Source of the DNA: Balneolales bacterium
GTDB lineage: Bacteria > Bacteroidota > Rhodothermia > Balneolales > Natronogracilivirgulaceae
DNA length: 64,000 bases
Assembly: GCA_007134845.1 (NCBI GenBank)
Contig: SLKA01000006.1
Location: 22,599 to 86,598, forward strand
Direction of reading: 5' to 3'
The translations under genes were made by a program, and so were the position numbers. Positions 56,156-64,000 of this stretch are shown here, piece after piece; the first letter of the stretch is position 1, and every line of letters starts with the position of its first letter. The notes under the pieces are model-generated. The model was given only the letters and a program-made list of their open reading frames with translations, did no database searches and was not told the origin of the DNA.

Positions 56156-56953
56156 ATGAACTATAGAAGAAAAACTTATTTTATGAAAACGTTCCCTGCA
56201 AGCCGGATAATAGGAATAATTTCAACAGTACCCGCATTTGTTTTCTTGCTGATTCTGCTGTTGATGTATCAGCCGGCAGCAACTCAGGCTCAAATGTTTT
56301 CTGTAGAAGAACCGGAAAGGAGAATGCGGCCGGCCTCAAGCTCATTTACAGCCGGACTCGATTTTTTGACGATGAATCTGAGGGAGGGGGAAGAGCTGCC
56401 GGATGTGATATACGCAATTTCTGACCCTGTATACCGAATGCGTCTTGAACTGCCGGGTTTGGAAATATACGGTGGATTCCGAAACAGGATTGGCGAGGCA
56501 GATTCACTGAATTACATCAATCTGGGAGCAAATATCTCGGGATCACTTCCATTGACAAGGAGCAGGATCATCGGCATTGGTCTGCCCTTATGGCTTTCGA
56601 CAGATTATGTCAGGGTTATGACAGCAGACGGGCAACAGCCGGAGTCCGATCACTTTCGTCAAAGTTCGGCATCCATTGGTCTTGGTGCCGGTGTTTTCTA
56701 TAATCCCATGCAAAATGTGCGGCTGCGTGCCGAATTTGTGCCGCAAATAGGGTTTACAGTGAGCTCCATTGGCAGCGATTCCGGCCAGCTGGCATCTTTG
56801 AATGGCCGTGCAAAAATGCATATCGACCATCTGATTGGCCGCTTCGGGCTGGTTTTATCATATAACTATACCTGGAGGAGATATTCGGGATCGGAAGAAC
56901 GGGTTCGTTATGATTTCAACGGCCATAACTTCGCTCTGGGGGTTTCCTTTTAG
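56156..56953 (+). CDS. putative outer-membrane beta-barrel protein
   Basis: Signal peptide; alternating beta-strand pattern; C-terminal ...NFALGVSF. Confidence 0.55.
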   Translation: MNYRRKTYFMKTFPASRIIGIISTVPAFVFLLILLLMYQPAATQAQMFSVEEPERRMRPASSSFTAGLDFLTMNLREGEELPDVIYAISDPVYRMRLELPGLEIYGGFRNRIGEADSLNYINLGANISGSLPLTRSRIIGIGLPLWLSTDYVRVMTADGQQPESDHFRQSSASIGLGAGVFYNPMQNVRLRAEFVPQIGFTVSSIGSDSGQLASLNGRAKMHIDHLIGRFGLVLSYNYTWRRYSGSEERVRYDFNGHNFALGVSF

Positions 56954-56954
56954 G

Positions 56955-57236
56955 ATGAAAGCAGAAAAATTTCTATCGGAACTCGAAAAAATTGTGGAGG
57001 ACCTCGGATATCAGCTGCGCAGGGAAAAAGGCAGCTTCAGAGGTGATTTCTGCGTTCTCGAGGGTGACCGCATCGTGATGATCAACAAAATGTATCCGGC
57101 TGAATTTCATATCGGACAAATTGTTCGATTTTTGTCAAGGCAGAATCTGGATGACCGGTACATCAAGCCGGCAGTTCGCAGGGAGCTGGAGGAGTGGTTT
57201 GAACGGATAGAAAAACAGGAGAAATCTTCCCAATGA
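56955..57236 (+). CDS. conserved-looking small protein of unknown function
   Basis: MKAEKFLSELEKIVEDLGYQLRREKGSFRGDFCVLEGDRIVMINKMYPAEF...; start ATG 56955; overlaps the next CDS by 4 bp. Confidence 0.7.
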   Translation: MKAEKFLSELEKIVEDLGYQLRREKGSFRGDFCVLEGDRIVMINKMYPAEFHIGQIVRFLSRQNLDDRYIKPAVRRELEEWFERIEKQEKSSQ

Positions 57237-57991
57237 AGCTGACTTTTTTAGGAACAGGCACGTCAATGGGAGTACCGGTTGCAGGCGGATTTGGTCCGAA
57301 AAACACAAGTCAGGATCCGAGGAATCAACGTTACCGCTGTGCAGCCTGGATCAAGACGCCGCAGCGTTCCATAGTAATCGATACCGGTCCGGAGTTTCGC
57401 CTGCAGACCCTGCGTGCAGGAATCAAGCGGGTTGATGTGCTTTTGATTACGCACGAGCACACCGATCATATAGCCGGCCTGGATGATTTGCGATCCTTCA
57501 ACTATGCCCAGAAAAAACCCATACCGGTTTATACAAGCGAGCAGACGGAAGAAGCAATAAAACACCGGTTTTCCTACATGTTTGCACCTGACAAAACACC
57601 AGGTTCGGTGGATCTGGATTTCAGGCCGTTTACGGAAACGGTATCAGAGGGTGACTGTGAAATTACACCGCTGCCCGTGAGGCACGGGAAAATGACAGTG
57701 ATGGGATTTCGCATCAACGACATTTCCTACATTACGGATGTAAGCAGCATTCCGGATGAAACAGCTAAAAAAATTCGCGGATCAAAAATCCTTGTCATGA
57801 GCGGGTTGCGGTGGTCACCGCCACACCCGACACATTTCACTATTCCCGAGGCCGTTGAGGTATCGCAAAAGCTGGAAGTACGACAGACATACCTCATTCA
57901 CATGTCTCCATTTGTCGACCACGGCGAGGTGTCACGCCAGCTGCCCGACCGGGTAAAACTGGCCTTTGATCAGCTTGAAGTGAGCGTATAG
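57233..57991 (+). CDS. MBL-fold metallo-hydrolase (PhnP/RNase Z-like)
   Basis: LGTGTSMGVPVAGG; LLITHEHTDHIAGLDDLR; YITDVSSIPD. Confidence 0.93.
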   Translation: MKLTFLGTGTSMGVPVAGGFGPKNTSQDPRNQRYRCAAWIKTPQRSIVIDTGPEFRLQTLRAGIKRVDVLLITHEHTDHIAGLDDLRSFNYAQKKPIPVYTSEQTEEAIKHRFSYMFAPDKTPGSVDLDFRPFTETVSEGDCEITPLPVRHGKMTVMGFRINDISYITDVSSIPDETAKKIRGSKILVMSGLRWSPPHPTHFTIPEAVEVSQKLEVRQTYLIHMSPFVDHGEVSRQLPDRVKLAFDQLEVSV

Positions 57992-58020
57992 CACATGAAG
58001 AGCAAGAATTATCCCATCTC

Positions 58021-59136
58021 TCACCGGTATTTGTCATAATCTTTTCCCTTCAGCTGATCATAGACATCTTTTACATGCTGGGAATTATCCAGCTTGCACA
58101 GGAGTAGGGCATCCTCCGTTTCAATGACCCCGATACCCTGGAGGCCTACCAGGGTAATCAATTTGCTGCTGTCCGATTGAACATAGCAATTCTGCGACAT
58201 GACGGTGATCACCCGCTTGGAGTTCAGAATGTTGCCCTCATCCGTGGCCTCCTCGCTTTGAAGTTCGTATATGGCCATCCAGCTGCCGAGGTCGCTCCAG
58301 TCAAAGTGAGAGGGTAGCACGACCACATTATCCGACTTTTCCATGATTCCGTAATCGATAGATACGGCGAAGCACGCGTGGTAGACCGTTTCAAGGATCT
58401 CTTTCCTTACAGCACCGTTATGCCTGTTGAGATCATCGGCAAATATTTCCACCTGATGATACAGCACGGGCATATGCTGTTCAATCTCAAGTAAAATATC
58501 TTTGGTGTTCCAGATAAACATGCCGCTGTTCCACAGAAAATCACCGGACTGAAGGAATTTGAGCGCGGTCTGAACGTCAGGTTTTTCGGCAAATGTCTTC
58601 ACCGGGTAGGCGATGTCAACATTGCCATCCTTGTCATTTTTCAGGGAAATCTGCTTCTCGTCGTTATACTGAATATACCCGTAACCAGTTTCCGGACGTG
58701 TGGGAGTGATGCCAATGGTAACCAGTTTTTCACCATCCCGGGCAATCCGGACACAGGTCTGCAAGTCGTTGCGAAAAGTTTCATCATTCGGAATATAATG
58801 GTCGGATGGCAGGACAATCAACGTGGCGTCCGGATCACGATAATGGAGCAATGCCGAAGCGAATGCAATGCACGGAGCAGTATTTCTGGCTACCGGCTCG
58901 CCAATGATGTTATCATCCGGCAGATCCGGGACCTGCTCCTTCACAAGACCGATATAATCGGCGTTTGTGCTGACGAGTATACGTTCCGGCGGGATGATGG
59001 GACGAATGCGATCAATAGTCGTCTGCAACAGGGTCTTGTCATCAAAAAAACTCAGGAACTGCTTGGGCTGTGATATACGGCTTTTAGGCCAGAACCGGGA
59101 TCCGATACCACCGGCCATGATCAGTGCATAAATCAT
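58021..59136 (-). CDS. mannose-1-phosphate guanylyltransferase
   Basis: ALIMAGGIGSRFWPKSRISQPKQFLSF; VLPSDHYIPND; FAEKPDVQTAL; DWSDLGSW. Confidence 0.94.
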   Translation of the reverse strand: MIYALIMAGGIGSRFWPKSRISQPKQFLSFFDDKTLLQTTIDRIRPIIPPERILVSTNADYIGLVKEQVPDLPDDNIIGEPVARNTAPCIAFASALLHYRDPDATLIVLPSDHYIPNDETFRNDLQTCVRIARDGEKLVTIGITPTRPETGYGYIQYNDEKQISLKNDKDGNVDIAYPVKTFAEKPDVQTALKFLQSGDFLWNSGMFIWNTKDILLEIEQHMPVLYHQVEIFADDLNRHNGAVRKEILETVYHACFAVSIDYGIMEKSDNVVVLPSHFDWSDLGSWMAIYELQSEEATDEGNILNSKRVITVMSQNCYVQSDSSKLITLVGLQGIGVIETEDALLLCKLDNSQHVKDVYDQLKGKDYDKYR

Positions 59137-59200
59137 GAAAAACTCCGGGTAATAGAATTCAAATTTCTGTTGAAGTCCGCCAATTTACCAAAATTCGCGG

Positions 59201-60283
59201 CTAGACTGAAATTAGATCTGAGTGATAATCGGCACTTTTCAGGGTAAAGCGGAATAGTGAACCGGATCCGGGCTTGCTTTCTATTGTAAGCTGCTCATGG
59301 TGTGATTCAAGTATATGCTTTACGATTGAAAGACCCAATCCGGTGCCACCCTGTTCGCGTGAACGGGATTTATCAACCCGGTAAAAACGCTCGGTCACTC
59401 TTTTTGCATCATCCGGTTCTATACCGATACCAGTATCCCTGACGGAAACAACGATTTTGGAGCGGTCATGTTCATTGAACCGGGTGCTGACAAAGACTTT
59501 GCCATCCGGTTTGTTATACTTAATTGCATTTTCGATCAGATTGACAAGAACTTGCCGGATCTGGTTTCGATCGGCCAGGGCAAAGGCATTGGTCTCTTTA
59601 TCCTCAAAAGAGATCTTCACATTGCGCTGATCCGCCTTGTACTGCAAAGAATCTATGGCGTCGTGTATGATGTTATTCAGGGGAATCACGCTGAATTCCG
59701 GTTTCAGCTCTCCGGTCTCGAGGCGGGATATTTCCATGAGGTCATTGGTCAGAAAAATCAGTCTGTTGACGTTTTTCATGGCTTTGGCCAGAAAGAGCTG
59801 GTTCACCTCCGGATCATTCAGAGCGCCGTCAAGAAGAGTTTCGAGGTAGCCCTGAACAGAGAAAATGGGGGTTTTTAACTCATGGGAGATGTCACCGATA
59901 AATTCCTTGCGGTAACTGTCCGTTTCATCCATTTTCTGGAATTCCCTGGTGATTGTCGCCCTGTTCCATTCCGCATCGAGGAGGAGTCCATGAACCTCGT
60001 CGATGACATGCTGCTTTTCTGGTGGATTTGAATTGGTAAGTCTGGCAGGTGTACGCTGAATGATCGACTGGATTTCCTGCAGGCGGTAATTGAGCAGGCG
60101 ATATGCATGAAGATAAACCAGAATGAAAACGACCAAAGCAGCTCCGATGCCCAAAAGTACAGAATGGACAGGATTATCCAGCCAGATCAGTGAGATCATG
60201 GCTGAAAAAACTCCGGAAATTACAGCTGGAGCGAATGCCAGGCGAATGCCGGTTCGGAAATATGTGCCGCCGCTGGTTTTCAT
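59201..60283 (-). CDS. sensor histidine kinase (PhoR-like)
   Basis: FIGDISHELKTPIFSVQGYLETLL; NLIENAIKYN; VRDTGIGIEPDD; GGTGLGLSIVKHIL. Confidence 0.93.
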   Translation of the reverse strand: MKTSGGTYFRTGIRLAFAPAVISGVFSAMISLIWLDNPVHSVLLGIGAALVVFILVYLHAYRLLNYRLQEIQSIIQRTPARLTNSNPPEKQHVIDEVHGLLLDAEWNRATITREFQKMDETDSYRKEFIGDISHELKTPIFSVQGYLETLLDGALNDPEVNQLFLAKAMKNVNRLIFLTNDLMEISRLETGELKPEFSVIPLNNIIHDAIDSLQYKADQRNVKISFEDKETNAFALADRNQIRQVLVNLIENAIKYNKPDGKVFVSTRFNEHDRSKIVVSVRDTGIGIEPDDAKRVTERFYRVDKSRSREQGGTGLGLSIVKHILESHHEQLTIESKPGSGSLFRFTLKSADYHSDLISV

Positions 60284-60963
60284 GATCTTCGGAACCGGTA
60301 TCCGACTCCTTTTACTGTTTCAATAAACTCGTCGCCAAGCTTTTCACGGATTTTTCGGATGTGCACATCCACAGTACGATCGATAACATATATGTTGGTC
60401 CCCCATATCTCATTTAGAAGGACCTGCCGGCTGAGTACTTTTCCCGCATGCGTGGCGAGCAGATACAACACTTCAAACTCTTTTCTGGGAAGTCGGATAT
60501 CCTTGCCGCCCTTGACTACCACATACCGATCGCGGTCTATTTTAAGGTTGTTGAATTGAATAACCTTCTGCTGTCTTTCGCTGGAAGGACTCGCTCTTCG
60601 CAGCACGGCCTTGATGTGCGACATCAGCTTGGAAATGCTGATCGGTTTGGTCAGATAGTCATCGGCACCATCATCCAGGCTGCGCACCTCTGATTTCTCA
60701 TCACTTCTGGCCGTCAGGAAAATGACAGGAATACTTTTCAGTTCAGGATCCTGTTTGATATTATGGCAGACCTGATGCCCGTCCATCTTGGGCATCATGA
60801 TATCAAGAAGGATGAGGCTCGGCTTGTGCTTTTTGGCAAGCTGGATACCTTCGTGGCCGTTATCAGACTTAATGACATCATAGCCCTGCTTGATCAGATT
60901 GTATTCAACAAGATCAAGGATGTCATGTTCATCATCAACGACAAGTATTAAGGGATTGGACAA
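60280..60963 (-). CDS. OmpR/PhoB-family response regulator
   Basis: ILVVDDEHDILDLV; LLDIMMPKMDG; DYLTKPIS; winged helix VIDRTVDVHIRKIREKLG. Confidence 0.95.
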   Translation of the reverse strand: MSNPLILVVDDEHDILDLVEYNLIKQGYDVIKSDNGHEGIQLAKKHKPSLILLDIMMPKMDGHQVCHNIKQDPELKSIPVIFLTARSDEKSEVRSLDDGADDYLTKPISISKLMSHIKAVLRRASPSSERQQKVIQFNNLKIDRDRYVVVKGGKDIRLPRKEFEVLYLLATHAGKVLSRQVLLNEIWGTNIYVIDRTVDVHIRKIREKLGDEFIETVKGVGYRFRRS

Positions 60964-61057
60964 ATCTGGTGCGGGATAGTGTTAACGGAATGTTAATGGA
61001 AATTATGCACTCGCGATAATGAATAAAACTGCTTAAAATTAAGAAATTGTTATTAAT

Positions 61058-61642
61058 TCAGAGATGCTTTAAAGCCCTTTTTAACAATTCGGAAACATTT
61101 CCGGCAGTATCTCCGGCCTTAATTGCAGCCTGAACAGCTTTCTGGGCCTGGCTTCGCTGGTACCCCAAGGCTTCAAGTGCTGAGATGGTTTCGTTCTGGA
61201 CGGAACCCGATTCCCCGGTGTCATCATCCGGAGTGACAATATTACCCAGTTTATCTCGAAGTTCCAGAACGATCCGTTCTGCAGATTTCTTGCCGATACC
61301 CGGACTTTTAGATATCAGCCCGGCATTCTGGTTCACAATAGCACTCACGATCTGGCGGGGAGGCATCGCAGAGAGCAAGGCAAGCGCCAGCCTTGGGCCG
61401 ATGCTTTTCACAGTGATGAGCATTTCAAAAAGATTGCGCTCTTCGGTTGTTGCAAATCCGAATAGTTGCTGGTCGCTATCTGAAATATGGTGATGGATGT
61501 GCAGTGTGCCGCCTTCTCCGGCGGAAGGCACTCGTTCAAGGGTATGATTGGAAATTCTGACAAGATATCCCACACCACCTACATCAATGATGATCGAACC
61601 GGGCTGTTTGCTGTGAATGTTTCCTTTAAGGTAGGCAATCAT
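61058..61642 (-). CDS. ruvA: Holliday junction DNA helicase subunit RuvA
   Basis: MIAYLKGNIHSKQPGSIIIDVGGVGYLVRIS; LFEMLITVKSIGPRLALALLS; GIGKKSAERIVLELRDKL. Confidence 0.96.
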   Translation of the reverse strand: MIAYLKGNIHSKQPGSIIIDVGGVGYLVRISNHTLERVPSAGEGGTLHIHHHISDSDQQLFGFATTEERNLFEMLITVKSIGPRLALALLSAMPPRQIVSAIVNQNAGLISKSPGIGKKSAERIVLELRDKLGNIVTPDDDTGESGSVQNETISALEALGYQRSQAQKAVQAAIKAGDTAGNVSELLKRALKHL

Positions 61643-61799
61643 GGAATTGAACCGGGGCTGCGTGCTGTGAAATCAGAAATGGTCATTCTTTGGTGAATTA
61701 AGATCCGATGCTAATATCATATAAAAAGAAATGTTTTCACAAAATTTCATCCAGGAGGCGCTCTTAACGGTATTTATAGACGATGATATCGGATTCATG

Positions 61800-62378
61800 T
61801 TAACGTTGGCGGATTCGGTCCGGATTGCTTGCAACGAAAGAACTCCACGTGTTCTTCCCGCCTTGCTTCCGGCCGGAGGCGGAGATCTGGTCGGCTGCGG
61901 GGGCATGAAGCTTTTGAAAGTGGCACCATGCTACAGCCAGGGCGTCGGTTGCATCATCTGTGAGAGCGCTCTGTGGAATATGGATGAGCTTGTGCAACAT
62001 GTAGGCGACCTGGTCTTTCCGTGCATTTCCAGTACCGGTGATTGCCTTTTTTACTGCCTTTGGATAATACTCGAACAAAGGCAGATTCTGATGAAGCACG
62101 GACATGATAATGGCCGCCTGTGCGCGTCCAAGCTTGAGCATGGCAGAGGGGTCCTTGCCGTAAACAGGGGTCTCAATGGCACAGGAATCAGGTCGGTACC
62201 GGGCTATCAGGGAGGAGGTTTCGGAATAAAGTATTCTGAGTCGCTCCAGTGTGTCCTCAGTTTCTGTGAGACGGATGACATCGCAGCACACAGCTTCAAA
62301 GCTCCGCTCCCGGTGTTCGAGAACAGCAAAACCGGTTATCCTGGAACCGGGATCAATGCCCAGAATTCGTGTTTTCAT
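61800..62378 (-). CDS. ruvC: crossover junction endodeoxyribonuclease RuvC
   Basis: RILGIDPGSRITGFAVLE; CAIETPVYGKDPSAMLKLGRAQAAI; DDATDALAVAWCH. Confidence 0.95.
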   Translation of the reverse strand: MKTRILGIDPGSRITGFAVLEHRERSFEAVCCDVIRLTETEDTLERLRILYSETSSLIARYRPDSCAIETPVYGKDPSAMLKLGRAQAAIIMSVLHQNLPLFEYYPKAVKKAITGTGNARKDQVAYMLHKLIHIPQSALTDDATDALAVAWCHFQKLHAPAADQISASGRKQGGKNTWSSFVASNPDRIRQR

Positions 62379-62427
62379 GCCAGGTTCACATCAGAAAATG
62401 AAATGTGGGAATGAAGTAAAAGCTACG

Positions 62428-63264
62428 TCATTTCTTGCCGGAATGCAGTTCTGCCAGTTCATAAATCAACTGCTCGCTGATACCATTTGTGGAAAACCCG
62501 CCATCGTGAAACAGATTCTGCATGGTAACTTTGCGTGTGAGATCGGAAAAAAGCGAGACGCAGTAGTCAGCACATTCATCAGCCGTAGGATTTCCCAGTG
62601 GAGACAGTTTTTGAGCGAAATCATACATGGCGTCGAATCCGCCGATGCCGGATCCGGCCGATGTCTTGGTCGGCCCCTGTGAAACGGTGTTAACCCGTAT
62701 CCCTCTATCTCCCAGTCGACTGCCAAAGTTTCTTGATATGCTTTCCAGGAGCGCTTTGGCGTCATTCATATCGGAATATTTTGAAAAGACGCGCTGCGCG
62801 CCGATGTAAGATAGCGCCACGATGCTGGCGCCATCATTCAGAGCCTTCTTTTCCACACATGCCTGAAGCACCTTGTGCAACGAGATAGCCGAGATTTCGA
62901 GTGTTTGCTGAAGCAGTTTGTAGTTAAGCCCGGTGTATTCGTTACCTTTCCGGATGTTGGGAGACATGCCCACGGCATGCAGAATAAAGTCGAGCTTGCC
63001 GTTTTCCTTAAGCGTGGCTTCAATCAAATCAAGAACCTGTTTGTAATCAGATACATCACAGGGAAAAACCGCGGCCCCTGTCTCTTCAGCAAGCTGTTTA
63101 AGCCCACCGAATCTCAGGGCGATCGGCGCATTGGTCAGGGTAAATGAGGCCCCTTCCCGCTTGCATGCAAGTGCAACACGCCAGGCAATACTGCGTTCAT
63201 CAAGAGCGCCAAAGATGAGGCCCTTTTTTCCTTTAAGAAGTTTGTAGCTGGTGTTATGGGTCAT
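62428..63264 (-). CDS. fabI: enoyl-[acyl-carrier-protein] reductase (NADH)
   Basis: KKGLIFGALDERSIAWRVALACKREGA; VALSYIGAQRVFSKYSDMNDAKALLESI; GPTKTSAGSGIGGF. Confidence 0.94.
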   Translation of the reverse strand: MTHNTSYKLLKGKKGLIFGALDERSIAWRVALACKREGASFTLTNAPIALRFGGLKQLAEETGAAVFPCDVSDYKQVLDLIEATLKENGKLDFILHAVGMSPNIRKGNEYTGLNYKLLQQTLEISAISLHKVLQACVEKKALNDGASIVALSYIGAQRVFSKYSDMNDAKALLESISRNFGSRLGDRGIRVNTVSQGPTKTSAGSGIGGFDAMYDFAQKLSPLGNPTADECADYCVSLFSDLTRKVTMQNLFHDGGFSTNGISEQLIYELAELHSGKK

Positions 63265-63489
63265 TCGTAGTTCCTGTTTTTGCACTCGATACGGTTTTAG
63301 ATGGTCACAAAGTAGCTAAAATGAACACCTGTAACAAACTCCGGTTCTATTTTATGCGAATACGGGAAACACAGACAGTAAATAATTTATTGATTCCGTA
63401 TATTCTTTTACATATTTTTCCTGACTTTGCAAATCAATTAATAAGTTCGGTCATATTCTGACCGGCAAATTTGATCCATTTCTTCGATC

Positions 63490-64000
63490 ATGTTTGAAGA
63501 TCTTTCCAGCAAGCTGGAATCGGCATTCAAGTCGGTTTCCGGACAGGCACGTTTAAGCGACATCAATGTTGCTGAAACGGTGAGAGAGATACGCCGCGCC
63601 CTGCTTGATGCTGACGTGAATTACGAAGTGGCCCGCTCCATTACCGCGGCAGTGAAAGAGAAAGCCCTGGGACAGGGGGTGTTTGCGAGTGTTACACCGG
63701 GCCAGCAGTTCACGAAAATTGTGTATGACGAACTGGTTCGTGTACTCGGCGAGGAAAAGGAAGAGATTACCTTCAGCCAGGTCCCGCCCACGGTAATACT
63801 TATAGCAGGACTTCAGGGCTCCGGTAAAACAACGTTTTCGGCCAAGCTGGCCAAAATGCTGAAGGATCAGGGCAAATCGCCCATGCTGGCAGCTGCAGAT
63901 GTATACCGCCCGGCAGCGGTGGACCAGCTAAAGACACTCGCCGGACAGATTGACGTTCCGGTCTATTCGATCGAAGAGAAAGATGCCCTTCGTGTGGCAA
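63490..64000 (+). CDS. ffh: signal recognition particle protein Ffh (5' part, truncated by window end)
   Basis: MFEDLSSKLESAFKSVSGQARLSDINVAETVREIRRALLDADVNYEVA...GLQGSGKTTFSAKLAKML...AADVYRPAAVDQL; read manually. Confidence 0.96.
   Translation, partial: MFEDLSSKLESAFKSVSGQARLSDINVAETVREIRRALLDADVNYEVARSITAAVKEKALGQGVFASVTPGQQFTKIVYDELVRVLGEEKEEITFSQVPPTVILIAGLQGSGKTTFSAKLAKMLKDQGKSPMLAAADVYRPAAVDQLKTLAGQIDVPVYSIEEKDALRVA

Overview
The window is a dense chromosomal segment with about 60 genes on both strands, mostly core housekeeping genes. The source is probably an FCB-group bacterium (Bacteroidota/Balneolota/Rhodothermota-like), inferred from a T9SS C-terminal sorting domain and an rpmB-rpmG-DUF4295 ribosomal cluster. 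Recognisable genes include gdhA, adk, dtd, purM, metK, ruvA/B/C, scpA, ftsY, pgsA, metH, tyrA, uvrB, tyrS, gyrB-gyrA, rsmG, mnmG, a PhoR/PhoB pair, fabI and the 5' part of ffh, plus a tRNA-Asp(GTC). I saw no CRISPR array, transposase, prophage or obvious defence island. The main non-routine observations are: (1) a two-copy ~100-bp structured intergenic repeat upstream of adk and scpA; (2) a seven-unit 24-bp (octapeptide-encoding) repeat at the 5' end of an S9 peptidase gene; (3) two perfect parS palindromes at mnmG/rsmG with no parAB next to them; (4) an AT-rich dtd/purM intergenic region with a tandem 12-mer and DnaA-box-like words; (5) a tiny T9SS-sorted gene whose signal peptide is split from the rest by an 8-T run; (6) a large surface-type protein with two HExxH motifs. 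All calls are by eye from sequence and translations. No database search was run.
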